Assembly: GCF_900107745.1 (NCBI RefSeq)
Contig: NZ_FNRO01000003.1
Coordinates: 62,001 to 126,000, forward strand
DNA from: Variovorax sp. YR216
GTDB taxonomy: Bacteria > Pseudomonadota > Gammaproteobacteria > Burkholderiales > Burkholderiaceae_C
Reading direction: 5' to 3'
Length of the DNA stretch: 64,000 nucleotides
Shown here: positions 1 to 7,513 of the stretch, piece after piece
How positions within the stretch are numbered: the first letter of the stretch is position 1
How the letters are laid out: each line of letters opens with the position of its first letter
Translations under genes and position numbers: made by a program
Notes under the pieces: generated by a model
Told to the model about the DNA's origin: nothing
Databases searched by the model: none
What the model saw: only the letters and a program-made list of their open reading frames with translations

Positions 1-208
1 TCATCTCGCGCTCGATCACCGACAGCACGCTGTCTTCCAGCGTCTGTGCCGAGGCACCAGGGTAGGCCGTGCTGACGACGATCGCGGGCGGCGCCACGGG
101 CGGGTATTGCGAGATCGGAAGCTGCGTGATCGCCACGCTGCCCATCACGATGATGAACAGCGCGATCACCCACGCAAAGATCGGTCGATCGATGAAGAAC
201 TTGGCCAT
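1..208 (-). CDS. RND efflux pump inner-membrane permease, 5' end only (AcrB/MexB family)
   Basis: This is the N-terminal 69 codons of a hydrophobe/amphiphile efflux RND permease; the rest lies beyond the left edge. The protein starts MAKFFIDRPIFAWV, the usual opening of AcrB-type transporters. The first membrane helix (IALFIIVMG) comes next, followed by the periplasmic porter sequence QYPPVAPP. The family trades protons for drugs in a tripartite complex with a periplasmic adaptor and an outer-membrane channel. The start lies 13 bases after the stop of the adaptor gene on the same strand, so the two form an operon. The substrate cannot be told from this piece. Confidence 0.93.
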   Translation of the reverse strand, partial: MAKFFIDRPIFAWVIALFIIVMGSVAITQLPISQYPPVAPPAIVVSTAYPGASAQTLEDSVLSVIEREM

Positions 209-221
209 GCGGGCGCGCTCC

Positions 222-1487
222 TTACTCTTTCTTCTTGTCGGCGGCAGGAGCCGGGGCGGCTGCTGCGGCAGCCGCAGGAGCGGGCGCTGCGCCTGCGGGC
301 TTCCAAGGAACCGGCTTCACCGGCGTGCCGGGCGGCATCATCTGCAGCTTCTGGAAGCCGTCGACCATCACCTTTTCGCCGGCCTTCAGGCCGTCGATCA
401 CCACCCACTGGTTGTTCTGCGCGGCGCTGATCTTGACGGTGCGCTTGCTCAACTTGCCGTCGTCGCTCACCACCGTGACCGTGTCGCCCTGCTGCGTGCG
501 CGTCACTGCCTGCTGTGGCAACGTGATCGCGTCGGAGGCCTGCGCCTGCTCCACGCGCACGCGCACGTACAGGCCCGGCAGCAGATTCTTTTGCGGGTTC
601 GGCACCTCGGCGCGCAGCGTGACCTGGCCGGTCGTCGAATCCACCGTCAGGTCGGAGAACAGCAGCCGGCCGGGCAGGGGATATTCGCTGCCGTCTTCGA
701 GCACCACGCGCACGCTCGCCGCGTTCGGGCCTTCGGCGCGCTTGAACTGGCCGGCCTCCATCTGGCGGCGCAGGCGCATCACGTCGGTGGCGGACTGCGT
801 GAAGTTCACGTAGATCGGGTCGATCTGCTGGATCACCGCGAGCTGCGTCGCGTCGCCCTGGCCCACCAGCGCGCCTTCGGTCACCAGCGCGCGGCCGATG
901 CGGCCGGAAATCGGCGCGGTCACCGCGGCATAGCCCAGGTTGATCTTGGCGGTCGTCAGCGCCGCGCGGCTCACGCCCACGTCGGCCTCGGCCGTCTTCT
1001 GCGCGGCGACCGCGTTGTCGTATTCCTGCTTGCTGACCGCATTGGCCGCCACCAGCGGCTTGTAGCGCTCGGCCAGCGCCTTGGCCTGCACCGCATTCGC
1101 CTCGGCGCGCACGAGGCTCGCTTCGGCACTGCGCGCGGCGGCCGCATACGGGGCGGGGTCGATGCGGAACAGCAGCTGGCCGGCCTTCACGTCGCTGCCT
1201 TCCTTGAAGACACGTTCCAGCATGATGCCGGCCGCACGGGCACGCACCTCCGAAATGCGCGAGGCCTCCAGCCGACCCGGCAGCTCGGTCACCAGGCCGA
1301 CGCTCGTCGGGGTGGCAACCACCACGCCCACTTCAGGCGCCGGCGGTGCCGCACCGCCATGGCCGCCGGCTGCGGGGGCATCGCTCTTGCCGCAGGCCGC
1401 GAGCGTCAGGACCACGGCCGTGGCGGCGGAAACGGCCGCAAGGCGCGGCGAAAACAAAAAGGGGCGCGAGACATGCAGTTTGGGCAT
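222..1487 (-). CDS. RND efflux periplasmic adaptor lipoprotein (AcrA/MexA family)
   Basis: This is a 421-residue membrane fusion protein joining the inner-membrane RND pump to the outer-membrane channel. A lipoprotein signal ends in the lipobox LAAC with the lipidated Cys at 32. The body has the usual order of half-lipoyl motif, alpha-hairpin (about 95-160), second lipoyl half and beta-barrel, including the family-typical SGRIGRALVTEGALVG and DPIYVNFTQS. The last 30 residues are an Ala/Pro-rich tail ending in KKKE, longer than in AcrA. It is first in an operon with the permease, and is divergent from the TetR gene across a 167-base gap carrying an AcrR-like operator. Confidence 0.95.
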   Translation of the reverse strand: MPKLHVSRPFLFSPRLAAVSAATAVVLTLAACGKSDAPAAGGHGGAAPPAPEVGVVVATPTSVGLVTELPGRLEASRISEVRARAAGIMLERVFKEGSDVKAGQLLFRIDPAPYAAAARSAEASLVRAEANAVQAKALAERYKPLVAANAVSKQEYDNAVAAQKTAEADVGVSRAALTTAKINLGYAAVTAPISGRIGRALVTEGALVGQGDATQLAVIQQIDPIYVNFTQSATDVMRLRRQMEAGQFKRAEGPNAASVRVVLEDGSEYPLPGRLLFSDLTVDSTTGQVTLRAEVPNPQKNLLPGLYVRVRVEQAQASDAITLPQQAVTRTQQGDTVTVVSDDGKLSKRTVKISAAQNNQWVVIDGLKAGEKVMVDGFQKLQMMPPGTPVKPVPWKPAGAAPAPAAAAAAAPAPAADKKKE

Positions 1488-1582
1488 GCGAATCCTTTGT
1501 AGCGAGGACGGGGACAGCGCTGTGTCCGCGCGGGTGCCTAAAGCAACACGGCGAACTTGGCTATCGGGAAAGGGCGCTAGTT

Positions 1583-1606
1583 TACATACATTCGTGCATG
1601 TATAGT
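1583..1606. promoter_or_regulatory. AcrR-type operator between efflux operon and TetR gene
   Basis: The sequence TACATACATTCGTGCATGTA and the bases after it form an imperfect 24-base dyad around CGTG. From memory, it closely resembles the E. coli AcrR site (TACATACATT, four-base spacer, AATGTATGTA). It sits 49 bases before the TetR start and 96 bases before the adaptor start, so one repressor could control both directions. Binding is inferred. Confidence 0.75.
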
Positions 1607-1654
1607 GACACCCTCAACGCGCAAAGGGCCGATTTTAGAAACGGGAGACAAAAA

Positions 1655-2287
1655 ATGGTGAGACGTACCAAGGAGGAAGCGCAAGAGACGCGCCAGCGCT
1701 TGCTGGACGCCGCCGAGGTGCTTTTCCAGTCACAGGGTGTATCGCAGACCACGCTGCAGCAGATCGCCCAGAAGGCCGGCGCCACGCGCGGTGCCATCTA
1801 CTGGCACTTCAAGGACAAGGCGGACCTCTTCAACGCCATGATGGATCGCGTCACGCTGCCGCTGGAGGCCGCCGTGCAGCAGGCGACCAAGGACGACGGC
1901 TCGATGGAGAGCGTCGAAACCATGATGGTCGAGGCCCTCAAGCTCATGACCACCGACCCGCAGATGCGCCGCGTGTTCGAGGTCGCCACGCACAAGGTCG
2001 AATACACGCACGACATGCAATCGGTGCACCGCCGCCACCTCGACGCGCGCAACGAATGCGTGGTCGACTTCGAAAAAGCCATGGTCGCCGAGGCCCGCCG
2101 CACGCGCACCAAGCTGCCCATCCCGGCGGCCCAGGCCGCGCAGGGGCTGCACGCGCTCATCAACGGGCTGATCCAGAACTGGCTGCTCGACCCGGAGGCT
2201 TTCGACCTCGTCGCGACCGGGCGGCGGACCTTCCGCGTCTACCTGGCGGGGCTGGGTTTCGGAAAACCGGAGCCAAGTGGCGCCTGA
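1655..2287 (+). CDS. TetR/AcrR-family repressor of the adjacent RND pump
   Basis: This is a 210-residue TetR-type regulator. The N-terminal helix-turn-helix (about 10-56) reads RLLDAAEVLFQSQGV, TTLQQIAQKAG, then RGAIYWHFKDKADLF, which is very close to AcrR/TtgR. The C-terminal ligand-binding part includes NGLIQNWLLDPEAFDL, also typical of AcrR-type repressors. An upstream in-frame extension exists, but ATG 1655 gives the normal length and begins MVRRTKEEAQ as in relatives. It is divergent from the pump operon with the AcrR-like dyad between, so the likely role is drug-responsive repression of the pump and itself. Confidence 0.93.
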   Translation: MVRRTKEEAQETRQRLLDAAEVLFQSQGVSQTTLQQIAQKAGATRGAIYWHFKDKADLFNAMMDRVTLPLEAAVQQATKDDGSMESVETMMVEALKLMTTDPQMRRVFEVATHKVEYTHDMQSVHRRHLDARNECVVDFEKAMVAEARRTRTKLPIPAAQAAQGLHALINGLIQNWLLDPEAFDLVATGRRTFRVYLAGLGFGKPEPSGA

Positions 2288-2330
2288 TAGGCGATAATGT
2301 GAGGCTTCCGACCACGTCGGAAACCAGATC

Positions 2331-2405
2331 CTCGCTGTATTTCAACGGATAGAATTCGGCCCTCCGAAGGCTGAGATCCAGGTTCGATTCCTGGCGGCGG
2401 GACCA
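2331..2405 (+). tRNA. tRNA-Arg (anticodon CCG)
   Basis: A 75-base cloverleaf can be folded by eye. The acceptor strands are CTCGCTG and CGGCGGG, fully paired if two G-U pairs are allowed, and A plus an encoded CCA follow. The anticodon stem CGGCC/GGCTG encloses the loop CTCCGAA, giving anticodon CCG. The T arm is CCAGG-TTCGATT-CCTGG. The D arm is weak (TTC/GAA). An intrinsic terminator follows at once. The gene lies at the left edge of an accessory region, and tRNA 3' ends are common integrase targets, but no second copy of its 3' end was found within the window. Confidence 0.9.
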
Positions 2406-2410
2406 ATTCA

Positions 2411-2444
2411 AAGGCCGGAAGCATCTGAGTGCTTCCGGCCTTTT
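2411..2444 (+). terminator. Rho-independent terminator of tRNA-Arg
   Basis: A long GC-rich stem (AAGGCCGGAAGCA pairing with TGCTTCCGGCCTT) around a short loop, followed by a T-run, begins six bases after the tRNA CCA. Confidence 0.9.
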
Positions 2445-2722
2445 CCATTCTTGCTCAAGAGAAGCCGTCGCTTTCGTCCGTCCTTGTCGGCGAACATGCG
2501 TTAGAAGTGCTCGGGCAAGGGGCGAGCGAGCAACATCCTCGCGCAAGATCGCGCAATCACCGGTGACTCGGAAATCTGTCCGCCGGAATCAGACGCGATA
2601 CGAGCAACTCCCGGCCTCATCACAGCTCGTCCCTTATTCGCTCTCTGACCACGGATGTCGATGCCGTACTTGAGGAGAGCCGCCCGCATAATTCATGACA
2701 CAAGTTACATGGGCCAAGCAGG
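2445..2722. other. Non-coding stretch at island left edge, no gene recognised
   Basis: Between the tRNA terminator and the first island gene (318 bases counting the terminator) no convincing coding sequence, RNA gene or repeat is visible. Short open frames on the minus strand have no recognisable motif. The change from conserved chromosomal sequence to accessory DNA must fall here, but no target-site duplication is visible. Confidence 0.5.
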
Positions 2723-3316
2723 ATGAAGAAATGCGAAAAGAGCAAGGTGTCTTCACCTGCGTTCTTGAAGAGCAGGAGGGTGCAAGAAGCACGGACGCGC
2801 TTACGCCAGCACTTTACCCTTCCTGACGAACTGAGAGACGTCAAAAGAGCCCCGGTCGAGCTTGAGTTGTTCCGCAACCCCGATGTGTATTCAGCATTGC
2901 GCGAGCTCTTTCACGCGTCATGTGCCTTTTGCGAAGACTCTACTTCTGGCTTTCCAAGCGACAGCGTGATCGACCACTTTCGTCCTCTGGCAAGCGCTGA
3001 TGACGGAAAAGGCGAGACGAGCAGCGATCATTACGGATGGTTTGCCTATGACTGGGAGAACTTGCTTCTCGTCTGCCCGCAGTGCCAGGCTTCAAAGCGC
3101 AACTTGTTTCCGACCCAACGCCCAAGAGCGCCAATCCTCGGGACTTGGGAAGAAGCCGTGCGTTCGGAGGGACCTATGCTCCTGGACCCGTGCGTTGATG
3201 AGCCGCTGCGCCATCTCTGCATTTCGCACGAAGGAACCTTCGTCGCTAGAACGGAGCGGGGCCAGGCGACCATAGGTCGGCTTAAACCGAACGCAACTTG
3301 TCGCTGCCCGCGCTGA
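2723..3316 (+). CDS. HNH endonuclease domain, N-terminal part of a frameshifted HNH-ATPase gene
   Basis: This 197-codon frame begins MKKCEK and carries a zinc-type HNH nuclease of the retron/Septu-associated type (TIGR02646-like): C67xxC70, then DHFRP at 84-88, WENLLLVCPQC with C118xxC121, and KRNLFP. Reading stays family-like to about residue 184 (GQATI). After that the conserved continuation (VGLNRTQLVAAR) appears in the reading frame of the next gene, so the last dozen residues here are out of frame. I read it as the 5' half of one ancestral gene encoding HNH plus ATPase, broken by a small indel near 3275-3282. The nuclease would cut DNA or RNA under control of the ATPase. Whether this shortened product is functional is unknown. 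Confidence 0.8.
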   Translation: MKKCEKSKVSSPAFLKSRRVQEARTRLRQHFTLPDELRDVKRAPVELELFRNPDVYSALRELFHASCAFCEDSTSGFPSDSVIDHFRPLASADDGKGETSSDHYGWFAYDWENLLLVCPQCQASKRNLFPTQRPRAPILGTWEEAVRSEGPMLLDPCVDEPLRHLCISHEGTFVARTERGQATIGRLKPNATCRCPR

Positions 3317-3317
3317 G

Positions 3318-4919
3318 TTGGTGAACAGAATCCTGGGTTCCTTCCGGCATTTCACTCTCGGTGGCCAAAGTACACAACTTAGCCGGTTCGCCAAGGGACT
3401 CGTCGAAAGACGCCCTGGTGCATGTCTGCTAGTTCTACGAACTATCTGTGACCTGCTTCCTGAAGGATCCGTTCTGGCGGGCAGGGGCAGAGGAAGTGCA
3501 AAGGCATTTCGTCAGCACTTTGAAGTGCTCTTGACGACTTTGGATCTTTCGACCTGGAAATCGGCACTAACTCGCTATAGACGCCTAGATACCGATGCAC
3601 TAGGAACGATCTTGCGACCGCCGCTATTGCACGATGGCCTGCCAATTCTGTCGCAGCGAAGCCCAGCAGCACGGGTCAGGCGGATTGCCATCCACAACTT
3701 CAAAGGCATCGAGCGGCTCGAGCTTCAGGCATCTTCGGGTTCCAGACACTCGACAGGGTCAATGATGCTCCTAGGCGAGAACTCCACCGGGAAGAGCAGT
3801 GTCCTGCAGGCCTTGTACCTGGCCTTGGCAACCCCTGCGCAGCGTCGCGGACTGCGATTGGACATCGAGGACTTGGTCAGCCGTGAGCGGCAGGGTTGGA
3901 AAATGGTGGAGGAAAAACCAGCCCGAGTTGTCGTTGAGCTCGACTCGGACACGTCGGTCGATCTCACGATTGATGTGAACTCGGGAGTCAAGCGAACCGG
4001 CGGCGATCTGAACGTGCTGGTGTTGGCATACGGGGCACATCGAGTTTTTCGACGTGGCCGATCGAGTGGCTCTGCTGAAGCAAGTCGGACGCTCTTTGAC
4101 TCGTTGGCGCCGATCCCGGATCCATCGCAGTGGCTGCGCGAGGCTGACGACAGCGAATTTAAGGCCGTCGCGCGCGCCCTAAACGAAGTACTTGCCCTCA
4201 AAGCCGACGATCACATTAGCCGAGATGATGAAGGCAACGTGCAAGTTAAGGCCCACGGGCGCACAACACCAATTGAGCGCATGAGCGACGGCTATCGGTC
4301 TCTCTTCTCGATGGCGGTTGACATCATGAGAAGGATGGTCGAACGCTGGGGCAACCTCGAGGAGGCCCGGGGTGTTGTGCTCATCGACGAGGTAGAAACC
4401 CATCTCCACCCACGCTGGAAGATGTTGATCATGTCCGCGTTGCGGCGGGCAATGCCTCAGGTCCAGTTTATCGTCACAACACATGATCCGCTGTGCTTGC
4501 GGGGAATGGTGGACGGTGAAGTACAGGTCCTAGTGCGAAACGAAGACGATGGAATTGAAGCTCTCACCGGCCTGCCCAACGTCCAGGGCATGCGAGCGGA
4601 ACAACTGCTCACTTCGGAGTTTTTTGGTCTTGCAAGTACGACCGATCCTGAAATGGAGGCACTACTTGAGGAGTACGTGAGGGCTGCGACGACGGCAAGT
4701 TCCAATGATGAAGCTGTATCGAAAGATGCACTGGATATGCTCGCACAGCGCATAGCGCAAACAACCTTGATTGGTGAAGTCCCCGCAGAACAGATCCTCG
4801 CAGAAGCCACTGCGCGGTATTTGTCTGTACGCGCTTCCAAGCCGTTGAGGACCGCTGCTGCTCGCGAGGATGCTGTGCGCGCAGTATTGGACGCGCTCGA
4901 TAGGGGCTACGGTGCATGA
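3318..4919 (+). CDS. ABC-class (PtuA/OLD-like) AAA ATPase, C-terminal part of frameshifted HNH-ATPase gene
   Basis: This frame of 533 residues (counted from TTG 3318) carries a complete SMC/ABC-like ATPase: Walker A GENSTGKSS (153-161), signature MSDGYRSLF (322-330), Walker B VVLIDEVETHLHP (353-365) and H-loop TTHD (387-390). This layout is that of Septu PtuA and other overcoming-lysogeny-type defence ATPases. The frame continues upstream to 3276 with conserved residues (GLNR, LVAAR) belonging to the end of the HNH module, so TTG 3318 is probably not a native start. The stop overlaps the ATG of the next HNH gene by four bases (ATGA), which implies translational coupling. The likely role is the sensor/ATPase of an anti-phage nuclease complex. 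Confidence 0.85.
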   Translation: MVNRILGSFRHFTLGGQSTQLSRFAKGLVERRPGACLLVLRTICDLLPEGSVLAGRGRGSAKAFRQHFEVLLTTLDLSTWKSALTRYRRLDTDALGTILRPPLLHDGLPILSQRSPAARVRRIAIHNFKGIERLELQASSGSRHSTGSMMLLGENSTGKSSVLQALYLALATPAQRRGLRLDIEDLVSRERQGWKMVEEKPARVVVELDSDTSVDLTIDVNSGVKRTGGDLNVLVLAYGAHRVFRRGRSSGSAEASRTLFDSLAPIPDPSQWLREADDSEFKAVARALNEVLALKADDHISRDDEGNVQVKAHGRTTPIERMSDGYRSLFSMAVDIMRRMVERWGNLEEARGVVLIDEVETHLHPRWKMLIMSALRRAMPQVQFIVTTHDPLCLRGMVDGEVQVLVRNEDDGIEALTGLPNVQGMRAEQLLTSEFFGLASTTDPEMEALLEEYVRAATTASSNDEAVSKDALDMLAQRIAQTTLIGEVPAEQILAEATARYLSVRASKPLRTAAAREDAVRAVLDALDRGYGA

Positions 4920-5851
4920 GACGCGTCGATCGAAAGGCGATTGCTTGCCCCGGTTCCCTGAGCAGCTCCGATTCTGAGGCGGCTCGAGAGCGATCAGAAG
5001 CCCGTGCACACTACGAGAGAACGCCGCCCCCCAAAGCAGCCTACAAGTTCGGCGCGTACAAGGCCGAAGATGTTCGCACCGCGCTCACCGCCCTCTTTCA
5101 TGGCAAATGTGCGTACTGCGAAGGTTTCTATCGCGGCACGCAGCAGATGGATGTCGAACACTACCGTCCCAAGGGGAAGCTTTCGGGTGCAAAGCATCGG
5201 GGCTACTGGTGGCTGGCGCTATCCTGGGAGAACCTGTTGCCGAGCTGCACCGATTGCAATCGTTCACGTACGCAGCGGCTGGTTTCGCTGGCGGAGGATG
5301 GCTCGGTCAGGTACATCCAAAACGTCGCTGGCAAGGGTAGCGTCTTTCCCATCGCTGGCCCGAGCCGCGCCGGGTCGCAACTTGATGACGTTGACCTCGA
5401 AGAGCCCCTTTTGCTCGACCCTACACGCGACGATCCCGAAGATTATTTCCGTTGGGTCGTTAAGCACCTCCAGTTCCCCTTAGTCGCCTCCGCTCAAGAG
5501 GGTACGAAGGAAGCTCGCCGAGCCCGTGTCAGCATTGACGTGTATGGGCTGAATCGAGATGGCTTGGTGGGCAGTCGATCCATGCTGATCCAGCAAATCG
5601 CTTTAGAAATTTCAAACATTCGAGCGCTTTTAGAGAGCGCTCTGGAATTGCCCGAAGAAAAGCGCGCCAGAATTCTGGGTTTGGCAAACGAGCAGATCAG
5701 CCAGCTTAAGCGGCATGAACATGCAAAGAGTGTCTACTCGACGCTGGCGGCTTCGTTCATTCAGCAGGAAATGCGAAAGTTGCGCGGAGAATTCTCGCGT
5801 GTTCTGGACGCCATTTTCCAAGGTAACGCCCAAGCCTCAGAAGAGGCGTAA
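4916..5851 (+). CDS. HNH endonuclease, PtuB/TIGR02646-like
   Basis: This is a 311-residue protein with an HNH nuclease core: C65xxC68, VEHYRPKG (80-87), YWWLALSWENLLPSC, C111xxC114 and NRSR. A longer C-terminal helical part follows, including GLNRDGLVGSR, the same motif seen across the frameshift of the upstream gene. It starts inside the ATPase stop (ATGA overlap), so the two are co-translated. ATPase plus HNH is the Septu (PtuA-PtuB) arrangement. Here the ATPase additionally carries its own N-terminal HNH domain, giving two nucleases for one ATPase. It looks intact: all metal and catalytic positions are present. Targets and trigger are unknown. Confidence 0.88.
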   Translation: MRRVDRKAIACPGSLSSSDSEAARERSEARAHYERTPPPKAAYKFGAYKAEDVRTALTALFHGKCAYCEGFYRGTQQMDVEHYRPKGKLSGAKHRGYWWLALSWENLLPSCTDCNRSRTQRLVSLAEDGSVRYIQNVAGKGSVFPIAGPSRAGSQLDDVDLEEPLLLDPTRDDPEDYFRWVVKHLQFPLVASAQEGTKEARRARVSIDVYGLNRDGLVGSRSMLIQQIALEISNIRALLESALELPEEKRARILGLANEQISQLKRHEHAKSVYSTLAASFIQQEMRKLRGEFSRVLDAIFQGNAQASEEA

Positions 5852-5860
5852 GCGCTCGGT

Positions 5861-5883
5861 GCTCCCGTCTTGACGACGGGAGC
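5861..5883. terminator. Hairpin after HNH gene, possible weak terminator
   Basis: A perfect nine-base inverted repeat (GCTCCCGTC and GACGGGAGC) around a five-base loop lies ten bases after the HNH stop. No clear T-run follows on either strand, so termination is only possible. Confidence 0.4.
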
Positions 5884-6487
5884 AAATCAGGTAGTTGCCG
5901 TCGGTTGCCAGTGATTGGGGCAACAATTCCTCGATACGGCTGGCCGGCTGCGTAGGCAACCGCTCGAAGATATCTTTCAAGTTGCTCGGGTAATTGCGAC
6001 GTAGAACAACCGCCGCTCCGCTTCGATCTCTTTGCTGGTCAGATCGTCTCGGGGAAAAGTACGAACCGCCAAACCTGGAATGAAGACCATTGGCCATTGC
6101 GCGCCCTTCGCCTGATGTATCGATCCAATCCAAACATGTGGCTCATCTGGCGGATCGACCTTGGAAGAGTCAATGAGTGGATCGATCTCGTCCAAGAATT
6201 GTTCGATGCTTCCCTGATGACGGGCGGCAATTAATTTGAACGCAGCCACGTTGGCCAGGATCGCTTCGGCAGATTCAAAGGTCGTGCTTAGTGCCGAGGC
6301 GGGACTCGGCTCGCCCGCCCCCATTTTGATGACTTCATTACATCCGAGGCAGCGCGGCGGCCAGGTGCCTCGCGTTCTCCACCAGGATTCATGGTTGCCC
6401 AAGACCTTGCACCCATGAGCGCGCTCAACTAAGAAGCAGGCGTTGCTACGTGAAAGATGAAAACACCGTCCGTTCGGTTCTGCAAAT

Positions 6488-6519
6488 TTGACCCCGCCTG
6501 GCGGGTGCGGCGGGGTCAA
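6488..6519. repeat. Perfect 11-base inverted repeat, terminator-like
   Basis: TTGACCCCGCC and GGCGGGGTCAA flank a ten-base loop. The element lies just downstream of the minus-strand membrane-protein stop at 6524 and at the truncated end of the helicase remnant. It may serve as a terminator for the former or mark a recombination scar. Confidence 0.5.
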
Positions 6520-6523
6520 TTAC

Positions 6524-7105
6524 TTATCCAACAAACGCGGGCACTATGTTTGATTTGTGAACAATAAAACTCATGGGAATTATTGTCTTGCCTTCGGAAT
6601 GCGATACGCTAACACTCCAACCAGAGCGTGGCCAATCCCAATACCCATCCATTGATCGTTCGACAGGAATTCGATCAATAAGAGTTAAAGCTCGATGCTG
6701 CTTGTCTTCCAACTTGAGGTTAACCACGGGCTCGGAATTTGAAAACAGGGACGTGGCTTGTTTCACGAATTCTTCAACCTGGGCATCAAGCATTGAGTGC
6801 CCTGGATAGTCAATAACCTTAGATATCCTCCGATCTTTCACGTCTCGGCTTGGATTGAAAACTGCCATCAAGGAATGTTCGAAGACTATTTCTTTTATAT
6901 AGATCGGGCCACCCTTTGCGCTCAGATCGAGGTCTAATTGAATATCAAAAGTGCCGAAAACCAGGGCCCTCACTTCTGCTCGTCGGATCGTAACCGTGAG
7001 CCTTCCCCGTCGGAGGTAATCTTTGTAGATCAAGAGCCCAAGGTTAATAAGGCCAAGGGCAAGCCCTGCGTAAGCAGCGACCGTTTGGAGCATCTTCATA
7101 TCCAT
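6524..7105 (-). CDS. Hypothetical single-pass membrane protein
   Basis: This is a 193-residue protein of no recognised family. One N-terminal membrane helix (about 8-28, VAAYAGLALGLINLGLLIY) is followed by KDYLRRGR, which suggests a cytoplasmic basic edge and a soluble C-terminal domain of about 160 residues rich in beta-strand-like sequence. The gene is the most A/T-rich of the window and uses codons rare in the flanking genes, so it is probably horizontally acquired. ATG 7105 or the second ATG at 7099 could be the start. It sits alone between the helicase remnant and the integrase fragment, and no function is proposed. Confidence 0.65.
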   Translation of the reverse strand: MDMKMLQTVAAYAGLALGLINLGLLIYKDYLRRGRLTVTIRRAEVRALVFGTFDIQLDLDLSAKGGPIYIKEIVFEHSLMAVFNPSRDVKDRRISKVIDYPGHSMLDAQVEEFVKQATSLFSNSEPVVNLKLEDKQHRALTLIDRIPVERSMDGYWDWPRSGWSVSVSHSEGKTIIPMSFIVHKSNIVPAFVG

Positions 7106-7248
7106 TTTTTCACTTCGAGCGTGGCACTCTTAAAGCCGAGAATCGCGAAGTAACTCTGCGCGGCTTCGTGGCACCGAGGCACCGAGGAGCGGAATGCTAT
7201 CGGATGTCGTACGGCCGCAGCGGCATTGCTCGCTAGGCGCAAGCTTGA

Positions 7249-7500
7249 AAGGGGGGGCTTGGCGGTGTCTGGCCAGGCGTCACGACCGGGGCTGTTAAGC
7301 GGGCGTTTCAGCGCGCCCGTGACCGGGCGGGGCTGAAAGACTTTCACTTCCACGACTTGCGGCACGATGCCACGTCTCGATTGTTCGAAAAGGGTTTGAA
7401 CATGATGGAGACGGCGAGCATCACCGGGCACAAGGACTTTCGTATGCTCAAGCGCTACACCCATTTGGACGCCGGCAAACTCGTGCTGAAACTCGGATAG
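7249..7500 (+). pseudogene. Tyrosine recombinase (phage-type integrase), C-terminal fragment
   Basis: The frame 7249-7500 encodes about 83 residues matching the catalytic end of tyrosine integrases: FHDLRHDATSRLFEKG (Arg and His of the active site), ITGHKDFRMLKRYTHL (second His-box region and the nucleophile Tyr), then a short tail. In-frame stops TAG 7234 and TGA 7246 lie just upstream, and the N-terminal part is absent. No start codon fits. It is the relic of the integrase of a former integrative element and explains the accessory nature of the surroundings. Confidence 0.85.
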
Positions 7501-7513
7501 CGCGCATCAATTC

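Larger units (their letters stand above)
5837..6519 (-). pseudogene. UvrD/PcrA-type SF1 helicase remnant
   Basis: The minus strand encodes the C-terminal half of an SF1 helicase: a motif IV-like LSRSNACFLVERA, motif V WIGSIHQAKGAQWP, and motif VI ERRLFYVAITRA. The whole N-terminal half with the Walker A and B boxes is missing. Just after motif VI the frame hits a stop (5977), while a helicase-like continuation (RLPTQPASRIEELLPQSL) runs on in another frame to 5837. It is therefore both truncated and frameshifted. UvrD-like partners of OLD-type ATPases are known in defence systems such as Gabija (GajB), but whether this remnant ever belonged with the neighbouring ATPase cannot be told. Confidence 0.8.

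Noticed and set aside
2388..2405. tRNA 3' end as an attachment site with a second copy at the island's far end
   Set aside because: No repeat of the tRNA 3' sequence was found near the integrase remnant or near 9960, so island att sites cannot be claimed.
2239..2448. Minus-strand frame containing PPGIEPGSQP across the tRNA gene
   Set aside because: This string is the well-known artefact of translating a tRNA gene antisense; it is not a protein.
7096..7464. Minus-strand open frame of 122 codons between the membrane-protein and DUF3800 genes
   Set aside because: It is antisense to the integrase remnant, whose catalytic motifs read on the plus strand.
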